Assembly: GCA_902475545.1 (NCBI GenBank) | Contig: CABRZP010000009.1 | Coordinates: 1-64,000 of the forward strand | Direction of reading: 5' to 3' | Length of the DNA: 64,000 nt | Origin: an uncultured bacterium | GTDB taxonomy: Bacteria; Cyanobacteriota; Vampirovibrionia; Gastranaerophilales; Gastranaerophilaceae | Part shown: in pieces, positions 34,898 through 44,084 of the stretch | Position numbering within the stretch: the stretch's first letter is position 1 | Layout: each line of letters opens with the position of its first letter | Position numbers and translations under genes: made by a program | The notes under the pieces: generated by a model | Told to the model about the DNA's origin: nothing | Databases searched by the model: none | Seen by the model: the letters and a program-made list of their open reading frames with translations, nothing else

Positions 34898-36448
34898 TTA
34901 TTTTATAAAATAATATTTCCCACTTTGTTTATCTGCAATATTATCATATGTTGCTTTAGAAATTTCTTTAAACTTCCATATTTTCTTAGGTGCGCCTAGC
35001 ACAGTAGTATATGAATAATAGCCATCATATAGAAAGTACATCTGTTCCTTTATAATTTCATCATCAGCAAAACTCTTATTAGTTATAATACACAAAGGTC
35101 TATCAGTATAATGAGAGGAATATGCTCCAACAATTATTCCATTAGGAATGCTTTGTCTTACTTGCACAAAACCTATTCTCTTTTCATTTAATTTGTAAGC
35201 ACCATTTTGTTTTGGAGTTTTAAATCCAACCATAAAACCTGTCAAATCTCCATCAAGGACATATTTTGCTGGGGATTTGGTTAATTGTGCTTTTTTATTT
35301 TTTTCATATGTGGAGCTATAATTATAAACTTCTTTTGCCCTATCTGAATATATATTTATATATTTATTTAAATAATCAATGTAGTTGATATAATAATCTT
35401 TATTAGAAATGTTTGAATTTTTTATATACATTATCACTTGTTGTTCAGTAGCATTGTTTGGCAATTTACCATAAATTATCAAAGCAGATTTTATATTATC
35501 TATTTGCCATTTTCGTAATTCACTAAATTGCTTTATAAAAGTTTGTAAACCATCATAATAAAATTTATTAAATGCCATATTGTTTTTGTCATTTTTATAT
35601 TGTTCATGCGCTTTTTGCATCTTACTAATATCTGCATTCCAAATTTCTTGATTTGTCATTTTACTGCGCTTGTATTCTGGTGCAAGCTTTGCAAATGTAG
35701 TAGACAAAACTTTTTCTTCTTCATTATATGGTGCATATATAGTATTAGCATTTTGATTAATTATTTTACGGTTTTTATCTTTTATCTCCATATTACTGTT
35801 AGCATAATAATTTGCTTTTGTTAGGTTATATTTTTGTGTATTTTTTGAATTTATATCAACAACAGTAATTAATAATTTATTTGCATTTAAAGCTTTAAGA
35901 CATTCATCCACATTTAAATCAATAGTTGAGACTCCATTTACATCCAGTATTAAACTATTTTCTCTTATTCCTGCTGTATAAGACGGGGAACCTTTTTCAA
36001 CATTTGTTATTAAAATCGGCATTTTTAAATCGGATTGACTTTTATATATACCTAATCCAATTCCTTTTGTTTTATGAAGATATTTAATAACAGTATCATA
36101 TCCTTGTTCTTTTTGAATATTAACAATTCTTTCTGGGTTATTTCCCCCTTCTGTAATTCCTAATTGGACAGTTTCTTTAGAATTTATTTTTTGAATAATC
36201 TCTTGCTCAGACAAATTATATACAGATTCTCCATTAATACTTGTTATGTAACAAGGAGCTTTGATATGTGCTCTTTCAGCTGGAGAACCAGGCTCTATAT
36301 CTCTGATTAGAAGAGGCTGATAATTAAATGATTTTATATTAATAGAATCAACGAATTTTACAACTTCAATTCCAATTCCACTATTTGCGGCTAAAATATA
36401 TGTATTGGATAACAATAATAAAAATAATGTTAAAATAAGTTTTTTCAT
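34898..36448 (-). CDS. secreted protein with two PDZ-like domains
   Basis: The start is at the ATG at 36448 (516 residues), with AGGAGT 6 nt upstream; this gives a signal peptide (MKKLILTLFLLLLSNTYILAAN). Two PDZ-like repeats follow (about 45-105, with PLLIRDIEPGSPAERA, and about 125-200, with PILITNVEKGSPSYTAGI). A long helical and C-terminal domain of unknown type has no S41 or HtrA catalytic triad. It lies in the island, next to a two-helix membrane protein on the same strand. Confidence 0.75.
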   Translation of the reverse strand: MKKLILTLFLLLLSNTYILAANSGIGIEVVKFVDSINIKSFNYQPLLIRDIEPGSPAERAHIKAPCYITSINGESVYNLSEQEIIQKINSKETVQLGITEGGNNPERIVNIQKEQGYDTVIKYLHKTKGIGLGIYKSQSDLKMPILITNVEKGSPSYTAGIRENSLILDVNGVSTIDLNVDECLKALNANKLLITVVDINSKNTQKYNLTKANYYANSNMEIKDKNRKIINQNANTIYAPYNEEEKVLSTTFAKLAPEYKRSKMTNQEIWNADISKMQKAHEQYKNDKNNMAFNKFYYDGLQTFIKQFSELRKWQIDNIKSALIIYGKLPNNATEQQVIMYIKNSNISNKDYYINYIDYLNKYINIYSDRAKEVYNYSSTYEKNKKAQLTKSPAKYVLDGDLTGFMVGFKTPKQNGAYKLNEKRIGFVQVRQSIPNGIIVGAYSSHYTDRPLCIITNKSFADDEIIKEQMYFLYDGYYSYTTVLGAPKKIWKFKEISKATYDNIADKQSGKYYFIK

Positions 36449-36473
36449 ATAATTACTCCTATAATTCATATAA

Positions 36474-37199
36474 CTAAGAAAGTTCTTGAACTTGCTTTTC
36501 CAGCAAATTTTTTCTATCATTCCAACTAATTTTAAATTTATGATAATTGTCTAATTTTGATAAATTTGCTGCGGATTCCAGTTTTAAAGATGCAACATAT
36601 TCATGTAATTTGCCAATCAAGATTAAGAGAGCTTCTCTATCATTTATGACTTGTTGTTCATATGGTAAGAGCATATCTGCTGCGTATCCCTGTAATCGTT
36701 TTAATTCTAAATCTTTTACGGTTAGCTCGTGATACAAAACTCCTTGAGTTCTCTCTCCAACAATATTATTTAAATTGTATAATTTTAGGTTAAAACTTAA
36801 AAACTGTTCTAATAAGTTATTAAATTTGTTATCGAAGAAACTTGTATATTCATCAAAATCAAATTCTTTTATTGTATTTATAATTTCCATTGTTAGTTTA
36901 TAATTTATCCTAAAATTCATATCAGTAATTTCTTTTTTTATAAGAAAATTACCCAAATTCTTATCAATAACACATAGTGTAAAATAAATTTCCGCAAAAT
37001 TGTTATATAGTTTGTTTATAATCTTATTTTTTTCATAAAGAAACAAAATTATTGAAGTCATGCCTGTTAACACAACTCCGGTAAATACTCCTGTAGAAAG
37101 ATCATAAAACTTATTATTTTGTTCTGTAGCAAAAATTCCAATTAAAGACAAAATTAATATAATTATGCAAGATATAATAATGTATTTTTGTAATCTCAT
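36474..37199 (-). CDS. two-helix membrane protein, unknown
   Basis: This 241-residue protein has two N-terminal transmembrane helices (about 6-24 and 36-54) followed by a long cytoplasmic helical domain. No family is recognised. It is 25 bp upstream of the PDZ gene in the same direction, so probably co-expressed. Island cargo. Confidence 0.65.
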   Translation of the reverse strand: MRLQKYIIISCIIILILSLIGIFATEQNNKFYDLSTGVFTGVVLTGMTSIILFLYEKNKIINKLYNNFAEIYFTLCVIDKNLGNFLIKKEITDMNFRINYKLTMEIINTIKEFDFDEYTSFFDNKFNNLLEQFLSFNLKLYNLNNIVGERTQGVLYHELTVKDLELKRLQGYAADMLLPYEQQVINDREALLILIGKLHEYVASLKLESAANLSKLDNYHKFKISWNDRKNLLEKQVQELS

Positions 37200-37289
37200 T
37201 TTAGCTCCTTTTTGCTAAGAGTATCACAAATATAGAGCAAAACGAAGATATAAATAATTTCAAAAAATACTTACTACAAGTTATAATAT

Positions 37290-37523
37290 TTAAAGTCTTT
37301 CAATGTACCAATTTGACATTCCAAAATGATTAAAGTTCCAATGGGGTTCAAAATAAAAATTAAACTCCAAAGAATTGTCATCTTTAAAGTTCCAAGAATA
37401 TTTATTTAATTGTGTCTTGCGATAACTTTCAAATGCATCCTGAATTTCTTTTGCAAACTTTTTTCTAAATTCAGAATACGGAATATCCAACGTCTCTTTA
37501 GTTAATTTATTTTTCAAAATCAT
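37290..37523 (-). CDS. small acidic/aromatic protein, unknown
   Basis: The start is at the ATG at 37523 (77 residues), preceded by GAGG 8 nt upstream and overlapping the end of the previous gene. The C-terminus is rich in aromatic residues (FNFYFEPHWNFNHFGMSNWYI). It is the last of a run of small island genes. Function is unknown. Confidence 0.55.
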   Translation of the reverse strand: MILKNKLTKETLDIPYSEFRKKFAKEIQDAFESYRKTQLNKYSWNFKDDNSLEFNFYFEPHWNFNHFGMSNWYIERL

Positions 37524-37707
37524 CTTCAAGCCCTCTTATATTATCAAGTTCAATGTTGTAGCGTTTGCCTGTTTTATCAACGCAAGTTGCAAAATCAACT
37601 GTTTTATCAGCAAACCTGTTCTCCCATAAGCAGATTAGCAGCCCAATTTCTTGAGTTTTCAAGTTCAAAATCTTTGTCCCGTACAACTTGTAATCTTTTT
37701 CAACCAT
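37507..37707 (-). CDS. small protein, unknown
   Basis: This 66-residue soluble protein has an SH3-like beta pattern (KLYGTKILNLKTQEIGLLIC, then VDKTGKRYNIELDNI). It has a similar layout to the next gene upstream (37711), so the two may be distant relatives. Spacing of 3 bp indicates an operon. Confidence 0.55.
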   Translation of the reverse strand: MVEKDYKLYGTKILNLKTQEIGLLICLWENRFADKTVDFATCVDKTGKRYNIELDNIRGLEDDFEK

Positions 37708-37710
37708 AGT

Positions 37711-37923
37711 TTAACCTTTCGTTATTGTAATATCAGCGTATATCTCGTCCAGTTTCTCAGGATCAATCAAAAAATCTTTATCAAATACATATCTTTCGCC
37801 ATCCGGTGCAACGCAGCCTACAATATTATGTTCACCAAAACAAACTACTCTAAATTCTTCACTATCTTTTTCAAACCATCCTTTAAGCTTTTTTAATCTG
37901 TACTTTTTGCCGATTTCAATCAT
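37711..37923 (-). CDS. small protein, unknown
   Basis: This 70-residue protein starts MIEIGKKYRLKKLKGWFEKD, and CVAPDGERYVFDKDFLIDPE near the middle resembles the DKTGKRYNIELDNI segment of its neighbour. AGGAG lies 6 nt before ATG. Probably a small beta-barrel; function is unknown. Island gene. Confidence 0.55.
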   Translation of the reverse strand: MIEIGKKYRLKKLKGWFEKDSEEFRVVCFGEHNIVGCVAPDGERYVFDKDFLIDPEKLDEIYADITITKG

Positions 37924-38051
37924 ATTCTGCTCCTTTCAAGCTATACCATTCATCGCTCTTTTGTCGGTAAACATCCAGTATATGTGCCTGAAGTCGTATC
38001 ATTTGGACATAATAATTTTTGAACACGATTTAAACGGCTTTTAAACACCTT

Positions 38052-38285
38052 TTAAACGGCATTTAAATCTTCAACATCTTTTTCGTGGTCTATAAAGAAT
38101 GCATTCAAAATATCTGCATCATTTCGTAAATGTTTAACAACGGGCGCAAGGTTGTAGCATTCTTCAATTTCCGGCTGATTTGCTACAAAATAATCTATAA
38201 CAACGGCAGTGTTATAAATATTCTCCACCAATTTGCTCAATTGCTTAAACTCTTTTGGAGTAATATTCAATCCGACTTTTTCCAT
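38052..38285 (-). CDS. small helical protein, unknown
   Basis: The start is at the ATG at 38285 (77 residues), with GGAGG 4 nt upstream. All-helical, acidic, no motif. Between it and the next gene, 38012-38070 has three TTTAAACGGC/TTTAAACACC-type short repeats that may be regulatory or part of its end. Island gene. Confidence 0.55.
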   Translation of the reverse strand: MEKVGLNITPKEFKQLSKLVENIYNTAVVIDYFVANQPEIEECYNLAPVVKHLRNDADILNAFFIDHEKDVEDLNAV

Positions 38286-38419
38286 ACGTCCTCCATTTAT
38301 TAAATGCAAGACATACATTACCTAAAAGCACAGTCATATCAATAAAAATGACACAATAAGTTACATGTATTTTCTTAATAATATTTCCTTTAATTGTGTG
38401 TTTGTGCTATAATTAGGGC

Positions 38420-38773
38420 ATGAATAGTCGTTGTGAAGCATTGGAAGTATATTTTTACGTAACAAATTCCGGAAACGAACCCGTGCGTGAATGGTTAAAA
38501 GAACTTCCTAAAGAAGATAAGAAAACTATTGGATATGATATTAAAACCGTCCAATACGGATATCCCGTCGGAATGCCCTTAACAAGAGCGTTAAAAGGCA
38601 CAAACTTGGAAGAAGTTCGCTGCAAAATTTCCAATGGAATCGCAAGAATTATTTTCTGTGTTGAAGATAATACAATAATTTTGCTTCACGCATTTATAAA
38701 GAAAACACAGAAAACCCCGCAAAAAGAATTAGATGTTGCAATTAAACGCTATAAAGAGTTATGCAAAAGATAA
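38420..38773 (+). CDS. RelE/HigB-like toxin (phage Gp49-like)
   Basis: This 117-residue protein has the RelE-superfamily fold pattern: EPVREWLKELPKEDKKTIG, then PLTRALKGTNLEEVRCKISNGIARIIFCVEDNTIILLHAFIKKTQKTP, the typical phage-derived Gp49-like HigB ending. It would cut mRNA at the ribosome. An extended -10 (TGCTATAAT, 38408-38413 for the hexamer) ends six bases before ATG. Its partner gene is on the opposite strand and overlaps its end by 15 bp, an unusual convergent arrangement. Confidence 0.85.
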   Translation: MNSRCEALEVYFYVTNSGNEPVREWLKELPKEDKKTIGYDIKTVQYGYPVGMPLTRALKGTNLEEVRCKISNGIARIIFCVEDNTIILLHAFIKKTQKTPQKELDVAIKRYKELCKR

Positions 38774-39043
38774 AACTATGCGTTTACCCAAATATTTTGC
38801 AACTTTTTCAATGGTATTCAAAGTAATAGAAGTATTTTCAGGATCTAAAATACGACAAATAGCAGTTCTTGAAGTTGCAAGTTCTTTTGCAAGACGGTTT
38901 ACAGAAATATTATCTGCAAGCATTTTTTGCTCCAATGCATAAGCAATAACTCTTTTTATTGCAACAGCCTCTGATTCCTGAAGAATATTTTCTTCTTCAA
39001 GAAAACTGTCAAAACTAGAACCTATGTGCTTTTTATCCATCAT
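38759..39043 (-). CDS. HigA-like XRE antitoxin
   Basis: This 94-residue protein has a C-terminal half that is an XRE-type HTH (NRLAKELATSRTAICRILDP then SITLNTIEKVAKYLGKRIVL). The N-terminal half is helical and probably binds the toxin. The promoter and a 24-bp inverted repeat overlap just upstream (39081-39110), consistent with autoregulation. It is convergent with the HigB-like gene rather than in an operon with it. Confidence 0.8.
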   Translation of the reverse strand: MMDKKHIGSSFDSFLEEENILQESEAVAIKRVIAYALEQKMLADNISVNRLAKELATSRTAICRILDPENTSITLNTIEKVAKYLGKRIVLSFA

Positions 39044-39080
39044 TTAGTTATCCTTTATAATTCAGATTATCTTCTATTTA

Positions 39081-39110
39081 TATTGTACCAAAAATAGTAC
39101 AATATTTCAA
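39081..39110 (-). promoter_or_regulatory. HigA promoter with overlapping operator
   Basis: On the minus strand, TTGAAA (39105-39110) and TACAAT (39082-39087) are 17 bp apart. TATTGTAC (39081-39088) and GTACAATA (39097-39104) form an inverted repeat that covers the spacer and -10, an arrangement suited to repression by HigA. Confidence 0.65.
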
Positions 39111-39246
39111 GTGGGTAATTTTATTTTCAAAATTTTATTAACAATGATGAATTATTATGATTATACATAATATTTTTATTAAAATATGTTTAATTTTGTA
39201 GTAATATAATTGCAATAAATTTATATCAAAAAGGGGTATTGCTCAA

Positions 39247-40257
39247 ATGACAAAAGATTTCAAAATTTTAAGTTTAGATGGTGGTGGATACAAAGGATTA
39301 TTTACAATAGCTTGTCTAGCAGAAATAGAAAAATGCTGTGGAATAAAGGCTCATGAGTATTTTGATTTATATGCAGGTACAAGTACTGGCTCTATTATTG
39401 CTACAGGACTTGCCGCTGGGTTTACTGCTGAAGAAATTTTAAATTTATATAAAAGCATAGGCTCTCAAATATTTCCACACAGAGCCGGATTTATCAGTGA
39501 TATTTATAAATCTTTGAAGCAATTGTTCTTGCCTGTATATAATAACAAAGTTTTAAAAGAAGAATTGCATAAATTTTTTAAAGGTAAAACTGTTGAAGAT
39601 GTAATGAAAAGAAATAAATACATTATTGTTCCAAGTTTATGTCTATCAAATAGCCAACCAAGAATATTTAAAACAGATTATAAGGGTGAATATAATCAAC
39701 ATAATGCTTATAACTTAGCAGATATAGTACTTGCTAGTTGCTCAGCACCGACATACTTCCCTATTGCAAAAATAAAGAATCCTATTGATGAGTATTACGA
39801 ATATTTTGTAGATGGTGGCATGTTTGCCAATAATCCTTCAGTATGTGCTATTACAGAAGCAATTGGAAATATCGGAGTAAATAAAGATGATATAAAACTG
39901 ATTTCAATATCCCCTCCCAGCCAAGAAGTTATTATAAAAGACAGATTTATCCCAACTGTACGAGGGGTTTTAAGATGGAATAGTGATTTAGTAAGTATGG
40001 CTCTTGTTGGAACATCTCAAAAAGATGCCTATATAACAAAATTTTTATTAAATAAAGATAAATATATTAGAATAATTCCCGATATTTCTATTAATACACC
40101 AAAAGAAATGGATAGATGTTCTCCAAAAATAATTAATGAATTGGAAAGAAAAGGTCGTCAATATGTTGTAAATCATAAACAAGAAATACAGAAATTTTTT
40201 AATGTGAGTAATTTTGAAGCAATAAAAAAAAGTAGGGAGGAACTAATAAATGGCTAA
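39247..40257 (+). CDS. capV: CBASS effector: patatin-like phospholipase
   Basis: This 336-residue patatin hydrolase has SLDGGGYKGLF (oxyanion loop, about 9-19), GTSTG (nucleophile Ser, about 46-50) and a DGG for the catalytic Asp (about 191-193). In type II CBASS of this layout it is switched on by a cyclic dinucleotide and degrades membrane phospholipid, killing the infected cell. It is first of four genes. TATAAT at 39205-39210 is a likely -10, and AGGGG lies about 12 nt before ATG. Confidence 0.9.
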   Translation: MTKDFKILSLDGGGYKGLFTIACLAEIEKCCGIKAHEYFDLYAGTSTGSIIATGLAAGFTAEEILNLYKSIGSQIFPHRAGFISDIYKSLKQLFLPVYNNKVLKEELHKFFKGKTVEDVMKRNKYIIVPSLCLSNSQPRIFKTDYKGEYNQHNAYNLADIVLASCSAPTYFPIAKIKNPIDEYYEYFVDGGMFANNPSVCAITEAIGNIGVNKDDIKLISISPPSQEVIIKDRFIPTVRGVLRWNSDLVSMALVGTSQKDAYITKFLLNKDKYIRIIPDISINTPKEMDRCSPKIINELERKGRQYVVNHKQEIQKFFNVSNFEAIKKSREELING

Positions 40258-41230
40258 TTTAGAAAAAGAATTTGATGAATTTTTCAAAAAAATTGATTTA
40301 TCACCTAGTAAAGAAGAAGAACTTAGAAAAAAGCGAGATTGTTTAAAAGATGAAATTATAGAATATTTTTCATCCAAAGATGATTACAACCAACCAAATT
40401 TTTTGTTACAAGGTTCAATGGATATGTGTACAACTATAAATCCTCTAGATGAAGAATATGATATTGATTACGGTATTTATGTAAATAAAAAAGATATTGA
40501 TTTCAAAGATGAAAATACTTGGCCCGATATTAAAAATTTACATGAAATGATTGCTGAAGCTTGCAAACCAAACAAAAGAACTGTTGATACCTCTAAAGAT
40601 ACTTGCGTAAGAGTTATTTATGCAAAAAATTATCACGTTGATTTTCCTATATATATTAAAAATTGGGAAGATGAAAATTTTATTCCGAAATTGGCACATA
40701 AAAAGGATGGTTGGGTAGATAGTGATGCAAAAGCTAATACAAACTACTTTATAGACTGTAATAAAGGTACTAATGATGCACTTAGACATATTGTAATGTT
40801 TTTAAAAGCAATGGTAGATTATCAGAATTATATTGATGACGGAATTAAGACAGACATTTCAGGTTTTGAACTTACAATGTTGGCTTGCAGAGACTATAAA
40901 ACGAATGGACAAACTGAAATCGATAAAATTTGGTACACAACTTTGGAAGAAATGCAGAAAAAGTGTAATGCTAATACTTCTCTTCAAAAGCCTGTAACCA
41001 AAGATGAGCTTTGGATTAATAAAGATAAAAAAGATAAAGATTCTTTTATTAAACTATTAAAATTTGCAATTGACAATACAAGAAAAGCAATTGATACAAG
41101 CAGTGAGAAGGATGCATCTGGATATTACATAGAAATTTTTGGAGACAGATTTCCTAAATTAACTCAAGATGCAAAAGCAGAAAATCTCGGAGCAAGCGTT
41201 GTAGTTCAATCTGCAACTTCAGGTTGTTAA
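40250..41230 (+). CDS. CBASS CD-NTase (cyclic nucleotide synthase), DncV-like
   Basis: This 326-residue nucleotidyltransferase has the fold motif QGSMDMCTTINP (about 54-65), D-x-D in EEYDIDYGIYV (about 69-79), and a third Asp in YHVDFPIYI. It makes a cyclic oligonucleotide in response to phage. The motifs and the operon order are those of DncV/clade A enzymes, so 3'3'-cGAMP is a plausible product. The C-terminus is SATSGC; Cap2 would be expected to conjugate this end, and a terminal Cys is worth noting. It overlaps capV by 8 bp. Confidence 0.88.
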   Translation: MANLEKEFDEFFKKIDLSPSKEEELRKKRDCLKDEIIEYFSSKDDYNQPNFLLQGSMDMCTTINPLDEEYDIDYGIYVNKKDIDFKDENTWPDIKNLHEMIAEACKPNKRTVDTSKDTCVRVIYAKNYHVDFPIYIKNWEDENFIPKLAHKKDGWVDSDAKANTNYFIDCNKGTNDALRHIVMFLKAMVDYQNYIDDGIKTDISGFELTMLACRDYKTNGQTEIDKIWYTTLEEMQKKCNANTSLQKPVTKDELWINKDKKDKDSFIKLLKFAIDNTRKAIDTSSEKDASGYYIEIFGDRFPKLTQDAKAENLGASVVVQSATSGC

Positions 41231-42901
41231 ATGACATATTTTAAAGATTTATTTAATAAAGCGATAGAAGACATAAAACTAGCTATTCAAGATAGCCAGT
41301 ATGAAATTGTGCGATTTTCAGAGGATGATAACAATACAGTAATACTAATAAATACAAATAAAGAAGAGCCAGTTAATCAACTAATATTAAACATACCTAA
41401 AACTTTTCCTTATGCAAATTGTGAAATATACGCAACTGATAAAAATAGAGATTTAGTTGTTGGTTTGCCTGGGGTGAATGACCACTTACAAATATGTGCT
41501 ATAAATTACTCTATATCAAGACCAAATCCAGATAAACCTGCTGAATTTATAATTAATTTGATTGAGCGAGCGATAAAACGTATAGAAGATGGGCTAAACG
41601 GAGTATCTGAAGAAGATTATAAAGATGAGTTTTTTTCTTATTGGTTATGCCAGTCTTCAAATAAATCTTTTCATTTTATTGCCGATAATATTAATGATTC
41701 TACAATACTTAAAGCTAAAGAAAAAATTAAAGATAAATATTATATTGTTAATACAAGCATTAATGATGATGAAATTGGTAATTATAAAAATGTAATATAT
41801 TTCAAAACTGAAAAACCTCTTATATCCCCAAATCAGAAAATAAATATTCAAGAGATTTTGACTGATTTTCAATTAAGACAATTTAGTAAATCAAAAGAAA
41901 GTATATACTTTGTTCTTATAGAATTTATAAATGAAGATATTTTAATCGGATTTGATATCGATAAAAAAAATGCATATATTTTAAAATCAGTATCATTTAA
42001 TAATTATAAAAAGTTAAATGAGATATTTAATAAATCTAAAAAACTTCATATTGAAATTTTAAATACAGAAAAATATTATGGGCGTGCCGGACAAGGAAAA
42101 TCTACGATTACCAATAACCCTGTAATTATAATTGGAGGTGGCTCAATAGGTTCAAATTTAGCAAATTACCTCCAATTTGCTGGTGTTACAAATTTTATTG
42201 TAATTGATCCCCAAACGCTTAATTTTGAAAATTTAGGTCGTCATACAGGATATTTTGACCAAGTAATATATAAAAAAGCAGAAATTATACAACAAAATTT
42301 ATATAAAAAATTCCCGTTAACAAAATGTCAAGCTATCCATAATAACTATATTAAAGAAATGCAAGATAATGAAAAAATGTTTCTTGATTCTGATTTAATT
42401 ATTGATACGACAGGAGATGCAACATCTCATATTGGTTTATTAAGATGGTTAAAACATTCAGGATATAATAAAAATATTGTATTATGTGGAGTTGAGCCTT
42501 TTATGACAATGGGACATGTTGTAGTAGCAAATAACCAAAATGCTGATTACATAATTAATAGATATGACAATAATTATTTATATAAACTTCGCTTTTTAGA
42601 TAAACCCCTTTCTAAAAAAGAGGCAGGTTGTGTGCCATATTATTTTGAGTATGGTGGATTAGATTTTATTGAATATACAATGCAAGCAGCACGTTTAATT
42701 ACTGCTGTATTAAACAAAAAAATTAGTGAAGGTATTTTTGTAAAAACAGGAAATATTTCCGAAAAATTTATTAAAGAAAAACAATTGATTTTAAATGATA
42801 TGACGAGAACTTACATTGATTATTATAATCTAAAATCTTATTATACATACAAATTTAACGAAAAAGAGGCTTATTGGGAAGAATATGATATATACATATA
42901 A
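41231..42901 (+). CDS. cap2: CBASS Cap2: E2/E1 ubiquitin-transfer-like fusion
   Basis: This 556-residue protein has an N-terminal E2-like domain with its likely Cys in HLQICAINYS (about 97). A linker domain follows, then the ThiF-type E1 adenylation domain from about 296: IIIGGGSIGSNLANYLQFAG, VIDPQTLNFENLGRH, and a catalytic Cys in KKEAGCVPYYF. In type II CBASS, Cap2 joins the C-terminus of the CD-NTase to targets and primes the enzyme. It starts on the base after the CD-NTase stop. Confidence 0.9.
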   Translation: MTYFKDLFNKAIEDIKLAIQDSQYEIVRFSEDDNNTVILINTNKEEPVNQLILNIPKTFPYANCEIYATDKNRDLVVGLPGVNDHLQICAINYSISRPNPDKPAEFIINLIERAIKRIEDGLNGVSEEDYKDEFFSYWLCQSSNKSFHFIADNINDSTILKAKEKIKDKYYIVNTSINDDEIGNYKNVIYFKTEKPLISPNQKINIQEILTDFQLRQFSKSKESIYFVLIEFINEDILIGFDIDKKNAYILKSVSFNNYKKLNEIFNKSKKLHIEILNTEKYYGRAGQGKSTITNNPVIIIGGGSIGSNLANYLQFAGVTNFIVIDPQTLNFENLGRHTGYFDQVIYKKAEIIQQNLYKKFPLTKCQAIHNNYIKEMQDNEKMFLDSDLIIDTTGDATSHIGLLRWLKHSGYNKNIVLCGVEPFMTMGHVVVANNQNADYIINRYDNNYLYKLRFLDKPLSKKEAGCVPYYFEYGGLDFIEYTMQAARLITAVLNKKISEGIFVKTGNISEKFIKEKQLILNDMTRTYIDYYNLKSYYTYKFNEKEAYWEEYDIYI

Positions 42902-43340
42902 TAGATTTACTATTAATATTGACACCTCCGTAATACAAACTTTGTTAAAATTTGAGCAATATAACGGACAAAATGAGAGTGGCGGAGTATTAATGGGATA
43001 TATTGCAAGAAATGAATTAAAAATTTTGGATTGCACCCAGCCAAATATCTTTGATATACATAGACAATATAATTTTATTAGAAATATATTTGGGCATCAA
43101 TTCCTAATAAACAATAAATATAATAACAGTAACGGGAAAATAAATTACATTGGAGAATGGCATACTCATTCTGAAATAAATCCTAAACCTTCAAAGACGG
43201 ATTTAAAAACTTTAATGAAAATCAGAAGATATAAAAATGTTAAATTCCCCGTAATTATGATAATTGTTGGACAAAACAACACTTATTGGGTTGGTATTAA
43301 TATAAATGGATATATTCATAAATGCAAAAAGTATATATAA
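42885..43340 (+). CDS. cap3: CBASS Cap3: JAMM/Mov34 isopeptidase
   Basis: This 151-residue JAB/MPN domain has a catalytic Glu near the start (QNESGGVLMGYI, about 30) and the zinc motif EWHTHSEINPKPSKTDL (H-x-H-x10-D, about 94-110). It removes the CD-NTase conjugates made by Cap2, limiting activation. It overlaps cap2 by 17 bp. Last gene of the defence operon. Confidence 0.9.
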   Translation: MIYTYNRFTINIDTSVIQTLLKFEQYNGQNESGGVLMGYIARNELKILDCTQPNIFDIHRQYNFIRNIFGHQFLINNKYNNSNGKINYIGEWHTHSEINPKPSKTDLKTLMKIRRYKNVKFPVIMIIVGQNNTYWVGININGYIHKCKKYI

Positions 43341-43516
43341 AAAGACAATATCAAACCATCTCCATCTCATAGTTTATTAAATCTTATTCTGTATGTTAAA
43401 TTACACTTATTTCAATAATTGGAAAAAGATATTATATACTAAACTGTAAATATCTTCGCATAAAATCATCAAGAAAAACTCTTTCTGGACAAGAGGTTTT
43501 AAATCTTTGTGGTAGT

Positions 43517-44056
43517 ATGATTTGTTGTATAGTTATTCCTTTGTTGGGCATAAGTATTGACCCATCTATTATTGAAGATATCTTTTCTAATCCCATTGCA
43601 TTTATATGCACTTTATTAATGATTTTATGTCCAATTGGGATAATCATAGTTTCAATTTATATTTTCATTTCTAACCTTGTTGTATCAACCAAGTCAGACT
43701 TTATAAAAGAAATTGACTTAGATAAAGAGAATAATTATATTAAAGTTTATTCTAATGCCAATACAAAAATAATACCATTCAAAGATGTCATAAGGTTTAG
43801 TGTACATAGCAGCAACGCAAATGTTCCTAACGTAAAACCTAGTTATGTAAGAACAACTGGCATTTCGGGTGCTTTAATATCAGGGGCTGAAACAGCTAGA
43901 ATAGTAACAGATATAACAATTGTTATATCAACTATTAACAATGGAATAATTACAATTCATACGATAGGGAATGTTTTCTTCGACTATTCTTCCATTCAAC
44001 TATTAAAAGCTTTGAAACAATATAGAACAAGTTTTAAAGATTTTAAGATTGACTAA
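43517..44056 (+). CDS. membrane protein, unknown
   Basis: This 179-residue protein has two transmembrane helices near the N-terminus (about 1-15 and 28-54). A soluble domain follows with KVYSNANTKIIPFKDVIRFSVHSSN, which resembles PH-like beta strands, and a mid-hydrophobic ITIVISTIN. The first helix looks truncated at the start; an upstream frame is not open with an ATG. It comes after the CBASS operon by 176 bp. No role in defence is shown. Confidence 0.5.
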   Translation: MICCIVIPLLGISIDPSIIEDIFSNPIAFICTLLMILCPIGIIIVSIYIFISNLVVSTKSDFIKEIDLDKENNYIKVYSNANTKIIPFKDVIRFSVHSSNANVPNVKPSYVRTTGISGALISGAETARIVTDITIVISTINNGIITIHTIGNVFFDYSSIQLLKALKQYRTSFKDFKID

Positions 44057-44084
44057 GTAGTAGGTAAAATTTAATTAATTTTCA

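Noticed and set aside
38012..38070. CRISPR-like short repeats (TTTAAACGGC variants)
   Set aside because: Only three short, irregularly spaced copies overlapping a gene end; no spacer pattern and no cas genes in the window.
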